Source of the DNA: Brucellaceae bacterium
GTDB lineage: Bacteria; Pseudomonadota; Alphaproteobacteria; Rhizobiales; Rhizobiaceae
Assembly (NCBI GenBank): GCA_020637755.1
Contig: JACKJW010000005.1
Location: forward strand, 89,798 to 153,797
Length of the DNA: 64,000 nt
Direction of reading: 5' to 3'
Positions 9,616 through 17,473 of the stretch are shown here, in pieces. A model generated the notes under the pieces. The model was not told the DNA's origin and made no database searches. It worked only from the letters and a program-made list of their open reading frames with translations. Position 1 is the first letter of the stretch. Each line of letters starts with the position of its first letter. A program made the position numbers and the translations under genes.

Positions 9616-11229
9616 TCAGGCTTCCGCCTGATCCTGGGCCCCTTCAGCGGCTTCTGCGTCTTCGCCGCCCTGGGCGAGGTCTTCCTCGGTGACCCAACCA
9701 ACCATGAGGCGGGCGGCCATGATCATTTCCTCGGCCTCCGCATGGGTGGTGCCGAAGGGCGTGAACACGCCGTCATGCACCGTCGTCTGGCCGTCCTTGC
9801 GCTCCTTCCAGCCGACGAGATCGTCAGCCGCATAGCCGGCGAAGTCCTCGACGGTCTTCACGCCATCCTCGCCGACGGCAGCCATCATGGCGGTCGTCAT
9901 GCCCGGCACGGAGCGCAGTTCATCCTCGACGCCAAGCGCGCGGCGCTTCTCGTCCAGTTCGGCCTCGATGGCTTCCAGATGGTCGCGGGCGCGGTTCTGG
10001 ATTTCCTGAGCCGTTTCCTCGTCGAAACCGTCGATGGAAGCGATCTCGTCGAGATCGACATAGGCGACTTCCTCGACCGAGGTGAAGCCTTCGGAGGCCA
10101 GCACCTGGCCGACCATCTCGTCGACGTTGAGGGCGTCCATGAAGAGGTTGGAGCGCTCGACGAATTCCTGCTGGCGGCGGGAAGACTCTTCCTCTTCCGT
10201 TAGGATGTCGATGTCCCAGCCGGTCAGTTGCGAAGCAAGGCGAACGTTCTGGCCGCGGCGGCCGATGGCGAGGCTCAGCTGCTCGTCCGGCACCACAACT
10301 TCGATGCGCTCGGCATCCTCGTCCAGCACCACCTTGGCGACTTCCGCCGGCTGCAGCGCGTTGACGATGAAGGAGGCCGGATCGGGCGACCACGGGATGA
10401 TGTCGATCTTTTCGCCCTGAAGCTCACCGACCACCGCCTGAACGCGGCTGCCACGCATGCCGACGCAGGCGCCGACCGGATCGATGGAGGAATCGCGGCT
10501 GATGACGGCGATCTTGGCGCGCGAACCGGGGTCACGGGCGACCGACTTGATCTCGATGACGCCATCATAGATTTCCGGCACTTCCATCTGGAAGAGCTTG
10601 GCCATGAACTGCGGATGCGAGCGCGACAGGAAAATCTGCGGGCCGCGCGGCTCGCGGCGCACGTCATGCACATAGGCGCGGACACGGTCGCCATACTTGT
10701 AGATTTCGCGGGGGATCAGCTCGTCGCGGCGGATGATGGCTTCACCACGGCCGAGATCCACGATCACGTTGCCGTATTCCACGCGCTTGACGGTGCCGTT
10801 GACGATCTCGCCGATACGGCCCTTGTATTCGTCGAACTGGCGGTCGCGCTCGGCTTCGCGCACCTTCTGCACGATGACCTGCTTGGCGGACTGGGCGGCG
10901 ATGCGGCCAAAATCCATCGGCGGAAGCTGCTCGCCGATCTGGTCGCCCACCTCGGCATCGGCGTTGCGGGCCTTGGCGTCGGCCAGCGAAATCTGCGTGG
11001 CGTAGTCCTCGACATGCTCGACGACATCCATCAGGCGCTGGAGCTTCATCTCGCCGGTGTTCGGGTTGATGTCGACGCGGATGTTGGTGTCCTGGCCGTA
11101 GCGCGAGCGGGCGGCCTTGCCGATGGCATCGGCCATGGCCTGGATCACGATCTGCTTGTCGATGGACTTTTCGCGCGCGACCGCATCGGCGATCTGGATG
11201 AGCTCAAGCCTGTTTGCACTGATTGCCAT
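9616..11229 (-). CDS. nusA: Transcription termination/antitermination factor NusA
   Basis: A 537-residue RNA-polymerase-associated factor controlling pausing, termination and antitermination. Domains in order: N-terminal RNAP-binding domain (ISANRLELIQIADAVAREK), S1 domain (VNGTVKRVEYGNVIVDLG), two KH domains (VGACVGMRGSRVQAVVGEL and LAIGRRGQNVRLASQLTG), then C-terminal helix-hairpin-helix acidic repeats (SEGFTSVEEVAYV). The ATG at 11227-11229 has AGGGAGAA upstream. It sits between rimP and the YlxR gene, the standard order. A short unique C-terminal Glu/Ala-rich tail follows the repeats. Confidence 0.96.
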   Translation of the reverse strand: MAISANRLELIQIADAVAREKSIDKQIVIQAMADAIGKAARSRYGQDTNIRVDINPNTGEMKLQRLMDVVEHVEDYATQISLADAKARNADAEVGDQIGEQLPPMDFGRIAAQSAKQVIVQKVREAERDRQFDEYKGRIGEIVNGTVKRVEYGNVIVDLGRGEAIIRRDELIPREIYKYGDRVRAYVHDVRREPRGPQIFLSRSHPQFMAKLFQMEVPEIYDGVIEIKSVARDPGSRAKIAVISRDSSIDPVGACVGMRGSRVQAVVGELQGEKIDIIPWSPDPASFIVNALQPAEVAKVVLDEDAERIEVVVPDEQLSLAIGRRGQNVRLASQLTGWDIDILTEEEESSRRQQEFVERSNLFMDALNVDEMVGQVLASEGFTSVEEVAYVDLDEIASIDGFDEETAQEIQNRARDHLEAIEAELDEKRRALGVEDELRSVPGMTTAMMAAVGEDGVKTVEDFAGYAADDLVGWKERKDGQTTVHDGVFTPFGTTHAEAEEMIMAARLMVGWVTEEDLAQGGEDAEAAEGAQDQAEA

Positions 11230-11285
11230 GGCATTCTCCCTTGGAAGGGCCGGACGGCATTGCCGCGACCGGTCCCCGGATCGGT

Positions 11286-11903
11286 TCAATCCTCGTTGTC
11301 GTCACCGGCGGCGGCGGTATCATCCGCGCCGCGATTCTTCTTGGCGGCCTTGCGGGCCTTGCGATCCTTCTGCAGGGCATCGCGGATGAGGTCGTCGGTC
11401 AGCACCAGACGAGCGTCATCCACGGCATCGAAGGGGATTTCGACTTCCGGCCCGTCGCCGTAGCTCGCCTGGTCGCGTATCAGCGTGAAGCTGTCCTGCC
11501 CCACCGACGCGATGGTGCCGCGGAAGCGCTTGCGGTCGCCGACCAGCACCGCCGTCTCCACCTTGACCAGATGGCCTTCCCAGGCGGCAAAATCCGACTT
11601 GCGCACCATGGGCCGGTCGATGCCCGGAGAGGAGATTTCCAGATGGTAGGCGCCATCCACCGGATCATCCACATCGAGGGCCGGCGAGACCGCGCGGCTG
11701 ATCTCCTCGCAATCCTCGACGGTAATCGTGCCATCGGGGCGCTCGGCCATGATCTGCAGCGTCAGGCCGTTCTGACCGGTCAGGCGCACACGGACGAGAC
11801 GAAAGCCGAGCGCCACGATGACCGGCTCCACGATGGCGGCAATGCGGGCGTCAACGCCCGTCTCCGTCACGATGCGCGGTTCATTGCCGGTTTCGGCCTG
11901 CAT
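11286..11903 (-). CDS. rimP: Ribosome maturation factor RimP
   Basis: A 205-residue RimP, needed for 30S assembly. Conserved blocks are GFRLVRVRLTGQNGLTLQIM, TVEDCEEISRAVSPALD and YHLEISSPGIDRP. The start is taken at the ATG 11901-11903 because it matches the usual TETGVDARIAAIVEPV beginning; its ribosome-binding site (GACGGAC) is weak, and a GTG at 11921 is an alternative. It is first in the rimP-nusA-ylxR-infB unit. A hairpin with T-run lies in its leader, so expression may be attenuated. The C-terminus carries a Lys-rich then Asp-rich tail. Confidence 0.93.
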   Translation of the reverse strand: MQAETGNEPRIVTETGVDARIAAIVEPVIVALGFRLVRVRLTGQNGLTLQIMAERPDGTITVEDCEEISRAVSPALDVDDPVDGAYHLEISSPGIDRPMVRKSDFAAWEGHLVKVETAVLVGDRKRFRGTIASVGQDSFTLIRDQASYGDGPEVEIPFDAVDDARLVLTDDLIRDALQKDRKARKAAKKNRGADDTAAAGDDNED

Positions 11904-11953
11904 GTCCGTCAAATGGCTCACTCCGATGGCGGCCGAACCGAGCGTCAGGAAAC

Positions 11954-11989
11954 AAAAAAGAGCGGGACCGGCTGGACCCACCCTCGCTC
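11954..11989 (-). terminator. Intrinsic terminator or attenuator in front of rimP
   Basis: On the minus strand a GAGCG...CGCTC stem, with further G-C pairs inside, is followed by TTTTTT. It lies between trmB and rimP. It may simply end the metK-trmB transcript, but a promoter-like pair lies upstream of it, so it could also attenuate rimP-nusA-infB. Confidence 0.6.
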
Positions 11990-12011
11990 ATACGACCAAG
12001 AATTTGACGGC

Positions 12012-12040
12012 GGTATAGTCCGGAATCGTCAGGAATGCAA
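12012..12040 (-). promoter_or_regulatory. Candidate promoter for rimP-nusA-infB
   Basis: TTGCAT and TATACC on the minus strand are spaced by exactly 17 bases. The predicted start (about 12005) lies upstream of the hairpin at 11954-11989 and about 100 bases upstream of the rimP start. Confidence 0.45.
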
Positions 12041-12066
12041 GTGCATGCACACAGGCCGTGCGCGTA

Positions 12067-12765
12067 TCACACGCGCACAAACGTCAGATAGGCTGGCGTC
12101 CGGCCTTCGCGGATCGCCTTGGCCTCGTAGCGGGTGCCGGGCCAGGCCTCGTAGGGCGTCTCCCAGTCTTCCGGACCGGCGGCCTGCCAGTCGAATGCGG
12201 GGTGGGCACGGCAGTGCTGCAGCGTCCAGTTCACATAGGTGTCGATGTCGGAGGCGAAGCGGAATCTGGCGCCCGGCTTCAGCACGCGGGCAAAGCGGTC
12301 AAGATTGACCGGGCTGACGAAACGGCGCTTCCAGTGGCGCTTTTTCGGCCAAGGGTCGGGATAAAAGAGGTCGATGCCATCGAGCGAGGCTTGCGGCAGC
12401 CAGTCAAGGACGCGGGTGGCGTCGTCATTGTAAAGGCGAAGGTTTGCGCGTGGTTCCTGCTCCAGCGCCATGGTCATCTTGGCCATGCCGTTCACGAAAG
12501 GCTCCACGCCGATGAAGCCGGTGGCGGGGAACCGGGCGGTTTCGTGCAGCAGGTGCTCGCCGCCGCCGAAGCCGATTTCCATTCGTACGCCATCGACCGG
12601 CGCATCGAACAGTGTCATCAAATCGGAAGGCGCTGGCGAAGCGAGATCAAGGTTCAGCCGGCCGAGGATGGAATCGAGGCTGGCGGACTGGCGGGAACGC
12701 AGGGTCTTGCCGTGGCGGCGCCCGTAAAAGGCCTCCGTCGACCGGCTTCTGCGCTTCCCCGTCAT
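12067..12765 (-). CDS. trmB: tRNA (guanine-N7-)-methyltransferase
   Basis: A 232-residue SAM-dependent methyltransferase making m7G46 in tRNA. The SAM-binding loop MEIGFGGGEHLL and the TrmB-specific YPDPWPKKRHWKRR motif are intact, and TRYEAKAIREGRTPAYL is the conserved C-terminal block that recognises tRNA. It starts 8 bases after metK ends on the same strand, so SAM synthase and this SAM-using enzyme are likely cotranscribed. Length and motifs are typical. Confidence 0.95.
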   Translation of the reverse strand: MTGKRRSRSTEAFYGRRHGKTLRSRQSASLDSILGRLNLDLASPAPSDLMTLFDAPVDGVRMEIGFGGGEHLLHETARFPATGFIGVEPFVNGMAKMTMALEQEPRANLRLYNDDATRVLDWLPQASLDGIDLFYPDPWPKKRHWKRRFVSPVNLDRFARVLKPGARFRFASDIDTYVNWTLQHCRAHPAFDWQAAGPEDWETPYEAWPGTRYEAKAIREGRTPAYLTFVRV

Positions 12766-12772
12766 TGCCCTG

Positions 12773-14020
12773 TCAGGCCGCAGCCTTGACCGCAGCCTTC
12801 AGCGCCTTGACGAGATCGGTCTTCTCCCAGGAGAAGGAGCCGTCGCGCCCTGCCTTGCGGCCGAAGTGACCGTAAGCGGACGTCTTGGCGTAGATCGGCT
12901 TGTTCAGGTCGAGATGCTTGCGGATGCCGGTCGGCGACAGGTCCATCACCTCGCCGATGGCCTTTTCCAGCACAGCCTCGTCAACCGAGCCGGTGCCGTG
13001 CGTGTCAACATAGATGGACAGCGGCTGGGCGACGCCGATGGCGTAGGAGAGCTGGATGGTGCAACGGTCGGCGAGACCGGCGGCCACCACGTTCTTGGCG
13101 AGGTAGCGCGCGGCATAGGCGGCCGAACGGTCCACCTTGGTGGTGTCCTTGCCGGAAAAGGCGCCACCGCCATGGGGCGCGGCACCGCCGTAGGTGTCCA
13201 CGATGATCTTGCGGCCGGTCAGGCCGGCATCGCCATCCGGGCCGCCAATGACGAACTTGCCGGTCGGGTTGATATACCAGTTGCAATCCTCAGCGATCTT
13301 CAGGTCGCCGAGCGCTTCGCGGATGAACGGTTCGACGACCTTGCGGACCTTCTTGGAATCCCACGAGGCATCGAGATGCTGGGTGGAGAGAACAATGGCA
13401 GTTGCCTCAACCGGCTTGCCGTTTTCGTAGCGCACGGTCACCTGGCTCTTGGCATCGGGGCCGAGCTTGCCGGCATCGCCCTCGCCCTTGTGGCGGGCAG
13501 CGGCGAGCAGTTCAAGGATCTTGTGGCTGTAATAGATCGGAGCGGGCATCAGGTCGGGCGTCTCGTTGCAGGCGTAACCAAACATGATGCCCTGGTCGCC
13601 CGCGCCTTCCTCGCCCTGCTTGTCGGCAGCACTGTCGACGCCCTGCGCGATGTCGGCGGACTGGCTGTGCAGCAGCACGTCGATCTTTGCGGTCTTCCAG
13701 TGGAAACCGTCCTGCTCGTAGCCGATGTCGCGGATGGCACGGCGGGCGGCGGACTTGAACTTCGACGGGTTGATGACGTCGTGGCCGTTCTTGTCCTTTT
13801 TCATCAGCGAAGCGGGAAGACGGACTTCACCGGCGATCACGACACGGTTGGTGGTGGTCAGCGTCTCGCAGGCGATACGCACGTTCCACGGGTCCACGCC
13901 GGTCTTGCGCGCTTCCTTGTAGACCAGATCGACGATCTCGTCGGAGATGCGGTCGCACACCTTGTCAGGATGGCCCTCGGAGACGGATTCGCTGGTGAAG
14001 ATGTAGTTCGCACGTGCCAT
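12773..14020 (-). CDS. metK: S-adenosylmethionine synthetase
   Basis: A 415-residue enzyme making SAM from methionine and ATP. It begins MARANYIFTSESVSEGHPDK, the standard start with the ATP-binding GHPDK. The family hexapeptide-like GAGDQGIMFGYA and the P-loop-like GGGAFSGKD are present. It is slightly longer than E. coli MetK, as usual in alphaproteobacteria. The ATG at 14018-14020 is chosen; an upstream in-frame stretch is noncoding in character. The 190-base leader to the upstream HTH gene holds a perfect 18-base palindrome at 14044-14061, a possible regulatory element. Confidence 0.97.
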   Translation of the reverse strand: MARANYIFTSESVSEGHPDKVCDRISDEIVDLVYKEARKTGVDPWNVRIACETLTTTNRVVIAGEVRLPASLMKKDKNGHDVINPSKFKSAARRAIRDIGYEQDGFHWKTAKIDVLLHSQSADIAQGVDSAADKQGEEGAGDQGIMFGYACNETPDLMPAPIYYSHKILELLAAARHKGEGDAGKLGPDAKSQVTVRYENGKPVEATAIVLSTQHLDASWDSKKVRKVVEPFIREALGDLKIAEDCNWYINPTGKFVIGGPDGDAGLTGRKIIVDTYGGAAPHGGGAFSGKDTTKVDRSAAYAARYLAKNVVAAGLADRCTIQLSYAIGVAQPLSIYVDTHGTGSVDEAVLEKAIGEVMDLSPTGIRKHLDLNKPIYAKTSAYGHFGRKAGRDGSFSWEKTDLVKALKAAVKAAA

Positions 14021-14043
14021 TGGCCGGGTTCCCCGCTTGCACA

Positions 14044-14061
14044 GCGCGGATCGATCCGCGC
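14044..14061. repeat. Perfect 18-base palindrome in the metK leader
   Basis: GCGCGGATC followed by its exact complement GATCCGCGC, ending 24 bases upstream of the metK ATG. It could be a DNA operator or an RNA hairpin close to the ribosome-binding site. Confidence 0.7.
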
Positions 14062-14178
14062 CAATCAAAGTCGGCGAGGTTGTGCCAACCGGCCAAGGAT
14101 TCGTCAACCATTGCAAGCGCACTTTTTGCACTGCAACAGGTCAAGACTCCCGAAACATGTACGAAAGCCACAGGAGGT

Positions 14179-14201
14179 GCCGGACCGGACACCGGTCCGG
14201 C
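14179..14201. repeat. Strong inverted repeat after the HTH gene
   Basis: A 10-base G+C-rich stem (GCCGGACCGG with its complement) and a 3-base loop, just downstream of the HTH gene stop. There is no T-run on either side, so it is not a canonical intrinsic terminator. Confidence 0.65.
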
Positions 14202-14210
14202 AGATAGTCC

Positions 14211-14627
14211 TCAGGCCTCGTCGCCGTCGCCCAACGACTTGACAAGGTCGATCACCTTGCGGCGGACCTTGGGGTCGTTGATCCTGACAAAGGCCCTGTT
14301 GAGCTGGAGCCCTTCGGCGGAATTCAGGAAGTCCACCACATAAGAGGTGGAACTGTCTTCCGCCAGGCCACCGGCTGCCACGGCATCCTGCCCCGGCGCA
14401 TCCTCGAAAAAGAAGGACACCGGAACCTGGAGAACCGAGGCGATGGCCTGCAGGCGGCTTGCCCCGACACGGTTGGTGCCTTTTTCATATTTCTGGATTT
14501 GCTGGAACGTGATGCCAAGGGCTTCTCCGAGCTTTTCCTGGCTCATGCCGAGCATGTTGCGGCGCAGCCGGACGCGGCTGCCTACGTGTATGTCGATCGG
14601 GTTCGGTTTTTTCTTGTTTTCTGTCAT
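14211..14627 (-). CDS. XRE-family helix-turn-helix regulator, PraR-like
   Basis: A 138-residue DNA-binding protein. It opens MTENKKKPNPIDIHVGSRVR, then a Cro/C1-type helix-turn-helix (MSQEKLGEALGITFQQIQKYEKG, given here only as motif core QEKLGEALGITFQQIQ). The C-terminal half includes VPVSFFFEDAP and NDPKVRRKVIDLVKSL. The sequence and its position between lnt and metK resemble rhizobial PraR-type regulators of biofilm and quorum-sensing genes; this assignment is from memory of the family and moderate. The ATG at 14625-14627 has GAGGGAAAG upstream. The regulator may control itself or metK; no operator copy was found with certainty. Confidence 0.8.
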   Translation of the reverse strand: MTENKKKPNPIDIHVGSRVRLRRNMLGMSQEKLGEALGITFQQIQKYEKGTNRVGASRLQAIASVLQVPVSFFFEDAPGQDAVAAGGLAEDSSTSYVVDFLNSAEGLQLNRAFVRINDPKVRRKVIDLVKSLGDGDEA

Positions 14628-14769
14628 CTTTCCCTCGCCGTTGTATCCCGGCTTTGCGGTTGTGGTTTCCCGACCGGTCAGCCGATGCATCCTCCATTGC
14701 CCCATGGAATGAACACACGACTTCGCGACCAGTCAGAAGTTGCAATATGAGCCTTCGCCCTTCGGCCTG

Positions 14770-16359
14770 TCAATTCGCGCGATACCGGCCAAAAAGACCT
14801 AGAATGAGCGACATAAGGCCCAAAGCCAGTATGATGAACACTGTGTTCAGCGGTTGCACCCCTCCCTCCATTTCAGAATTTTCTAAATTTATGGCGATGT
14901 CAACGGCTGCAACCGAATCCAGAGCGAGGGCGTCCAGCAGCCGGCCCCTCGAATCAATGGCTGCGCTGATGCCGTTGTTGGCAGCACGCAACATGGGAAG
15001 GCCGAGTTCGACCGCCCGCAATTGTGCGGCGCGCAGGTGCTGGTAGGGGCCGGGCGTATCCCCATACCAGGCGTCGTTGGTCAAGTTGACGACAAGGCCT
15101 GCGCCCCTGGCGCTTCGCGCAACCTCGCCGGGGAAGATCACCTCGTAGCAGATCAGCGGCAGGATTTTCGGAAGTCCGGGCAGTTCCAGGAGCTTGTGTG
15201 ACGGCGCGGCCGAAAAGGACCCCGGGCCTGCCACAATGCTCTCGATGCCGAACAGACGGAATACGTGGGCAAAGGGCAAATATTCGCCGAAGGGCACCAG
15301 ATGTACCTTGTCGGCGGCATCGGCGATCTCGCCCGCCCCGTTGATCGCGACAAGCGCATTGTAGAAGCGTGCATCGCCGGTCTTGACCTCGCCTTCCGAG
15401 CGGACGGCACCGGTCAGCAGGATCTGGTTTTCATCGAGCACCTCGCCGATGGCGGTCAGCACCTCCGGGCGCTCGGTGATGAGCCAGGGTACGGCGGTTT
15501 CCGGCCAGATGATCAGCTGGGGAACCGGCTTGCCGGCCTCGGGCGCCTTGGCCGTCATGTCGAGGTAGGTGCGGAAAATCTCGCCGCGCCGGGCTGCATC
15601 CCATTTTTCGGCCTGGTCGATGGAGGGCTGGACGAGGCGGACAACCACGGTCTGCGCCGGCGTTCCGGAAGGCGGCGCCTGCAAGGCCCACCAGCCGTAG
15701 CCGCCATGGGCGGCGGCGAGCAGCAGCGCCAGCAGTGCACCGGTCTTTCGCCAGTTGCGGCCTCCGGCCAGCGCCGGCAGCGCAAACAGGAACACGGCCA
15801 GCGCGCAGAGGCCAAAGAAGCCCGTCCACTTCACCGATTGCATCAGCAGCGGCACCGGCGCGGCCGCATACCCCACGGCATTCCAGGGAAAGCCGGTGAA
15901 GGCGACCGAGCGCAGCCATTCGGCAGCTCCGAAGGCTGCGGCGAGCGCGAGAATACGGCCAAGATCATCACGCCAGCCGATGCGGGCGAGCGCTGCAGCA
16001 AGGCCATAGAAGAGTGCAAGCACAGCGGGAAGGCCGACAATTGCGAAGGGCATCGCCCAGGCATGGGCCCCGGCCTCGACCAGCAGCGCCTGACCCACCC
16101 ACCACAGGCCCGCGACGAACCATCCGAAACCAAACCACCAGCCGGTCACGAAGGAAGGCCAGAGGCGGCGCAGGAATCCGCCGGTCCCGTCGCTCGCCGC
16201 GCCGTCCAGAAGCCAGACCAGAACCGGGAAGGAGACAAAACAGACGGCGGGAAAATCAAAGGGCGGAAGAGCGAGGACGCCAAGGGCACCGGCAAGGAAT
16301 GCCAAGGCCATGCGGCGCCAGCCCCATAGAAGAATTATCCGTCCCGCGATGGATTCCAT
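14770..16359 (-). CDS. lnt: Apolipoprotein N-acyltransferase
   Basis: A 529-residue inner-membrane enzyme that adds the third acyl chain to lipoproteins. About six N-terminal membrane helices are followed by a periplasmic nitrilase-like domain with the catalytic triad visible as Glu in IIWPETAVPWL, Lys in ADKVHLVPFGEYLPF and Cys in LPLICYEVIFPG. One C-terminal helix closes the protein. The ATG at 16357-16359 (MESIAGRIILLWG) is chosen over an upstream TTG extension. In related genomes lnt directly follows corC. Here the upstream neighbour is a nitroreductase-like gene and corC is 17 kb away, which points to an inversion. Confidence 0.94.
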   Translation of the reverse strand: MESIAGRIILLWGWRRMALAFLAGALGVLALPPFDFPAVCFVSFPVLVWLLDGAASDGTGGFLRRLWPSFVTGWWFGFGWFVAGLWWVGQALLVEAGAHAWAMPFAIVGLPAVLALFYGLAAALARIGWRDDLGRILALAAAFGAAEWLRSVAFTGFPWNAVGYAAAPVPLLMQSVKWTGFFGLCALAVFLFALPALAGGRNWRKTGALLALLLAAAHGGYGWWALQAPPSGTPAQTVVVRLVQPSIDQAEKWDAARRGEIFRTYLDMTAKAPEAGKPVPQLIIWPETAVPWLITERPEVLTAIGEVLDENQILLTGAVRSEGEVKTGDARFYNALVAINGAGEIADAADKVHLVPFGEYLPFAHVFRLFGIESIVAGPGSFSAAPSHKLLELPGLPKILPLICYEVIFPGEVARSARGAGLVVNLTNDAWYGDTPGPYQHLRAAQLRAVELGLPMLRAANNGISAAIDSRGRLLDALALDSVAAVDIAINLENSEMEGGVQPLNTVFIILALGLMSLILGLFGRYRAN

Positions 16360-16465
16360 TCCGCCTGTCCCGCGCAGCGAATCATGGATGCAAGATGTAT
16401 CAGGGCCACGCGCGCGCGCCAAATGGCAGTGGCGCCGTGGCGGGTGTCGACCCCGCGTGCCGCTC

Positions 16466-17473
16466 TCAGATCACAAGCTGCTCAGCCTCCAGCCGTGCCT
16501 TGCGGCCGGGAACCGCCGGCGCGACACCGCAGCGCAGGACATTGACGAGGCGGCGTTCCGGATCGACGGCAAACCGCTGCTGAATGGCGGCGGCGCTTTC
16601 AGGATTGTCGGCAAGTGCCGCCATCGGCCAGGCAGCATAGCCGAGACGCGTGAGGTTGAGCCAGAAGCGGTAGAAGGCGCGGCCCGTGAGTACCGGACTT
16701 TCGGTCGGCGGGCGGTGAAACAGGGCAATGGCGCTTGCCGAGCGTGTCCGGGCGCTTTCGGCGGTCAGCGCCTTGCCGAGACCCAGCGCGTCCACCGTCT
16801 CGAACAGCGACGTGCCAAGCAGGAGGCCTGCGGCCCTCGCCGTCAGCGCGCCCATGCGCATCGCCTCGCGGTTCATGCCGTCCGCCCAATAGTCCGGCGC
16901 CGACGGATCAAGGCGCATCCAGCTGACCAGCTCGTCCCGGAAGGCGCGGTTGCGGAAGAACCCCATCGAGGTTTCGTCGTTGAGCCGGGCAAGCCAGGCC
17001 ACGTCACTGCGCTGCTGCAGGACGGTCACGTCGGTGGTGCCGCGCGCCCATTCCGCCAGCAGGCGCTGCGCCTGCTCTGCGGCGGGCCGGAAGCGGTCCC
17101 GCCAGGTGAAGCGCTGGTCCGCAAAGCGTTCCAGATCATCCTCGAAGCCGGGGCCGGAGGGCGCGATCCGGGCCACCAGCCTGTGCCCGGCAATCGTTTG
17201 CGTGTCATGGGCTGCCCACAGGTCCTCCACATCGCAAGTGACGCCGCGGCGCCCCAGCGCCATGACCGTCCCTTCGGCCGCCGCACCGCAGGACAGGCCC
17301 GCATCGCGCATAAGCGGATCGCCGGCCGCGAGGACGCGGGAGAGGTCGCAGGCCAGCAGGATCGCGCCGTCACTTGACAGGTGCCAGCGCGCCGGCTGCG
17401 TGTTGTGAACGGAGGGGGCGCGGTTGGCCTCCACGGCAATGTTGATCAGGGTGGCAGCATCCATGAAGTTCAT
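16466..17473 (-). CDS. Nitroreductase-fold (Acg-like) protein, last gene of E1-like/GNAT operon
   Basis: A 335-residue protein. The N-terminal RAPSVHNTQPARWHL is the FMN-phosphate-binding signature of nitroreductase-like proteins of the Acg/SagB-related group. A second half containing FHRPPTESPVLTGRAFYRFW and LGYAAWPMAALADNP matches the usual two-lobed layout. Classic family members use FMN to reduce nitro or quinone groups; others oxidise azolines in peptide products or sequester flavin. Substrate unknown. The ATG at 17471-17473 (AAAGGAA upstream) overlaps the upstream stop by ATGA. A longer reading of this frame back into the preceding gene is a shadow. It closes a five-gene operon with a ThiF-like enzyme and two acyltransferases. 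Confidence 0.8.
   Translation of the reverse strand: MNFMDAATLINIAVEANRAPSVHNTQPARWHLSSDGAILLACDLSRVLAAGDPLMRDAGLSCGAAAEGTVMALGRRGVTCDVEDLWAAHDTQTIAGHRLVARIAPSGPGFEDDLERFADQRFTWRDRFRPAAEQAQRLLAEWARGTTDVTVLQQRSDVAWLARLNDETSMGFFRNRAFRDELVSWMRLDPSAPDYWADGMNREAMRMGALTARAAGLLLGTSLFETVDALGLGKALTAESARTRSASAIALFHRPPTESPVLTGRAFYRFWLNLTRLGYAAWPMAALADNPESAAAIQQRFAVDPERRLVNVLRCGVAPAVPGRKARLEAEQLVI

Noticed and set aside
14179..14201. Intrinsic terminator after the HTH gene
   Set aside because: The stem is strong, but neither strand has a T-run after it; kept only as an inverted repeat.
16440..16456. Hairpin with 5-base stem and 7-base loop resembling a tRNA T-arm beside the inversion junction
   Set aside because: No TTCRA loop, no matching acceptor or D-arm and no anticodon stem could be placed, so it is not a tRNA or a convincing att remnant.
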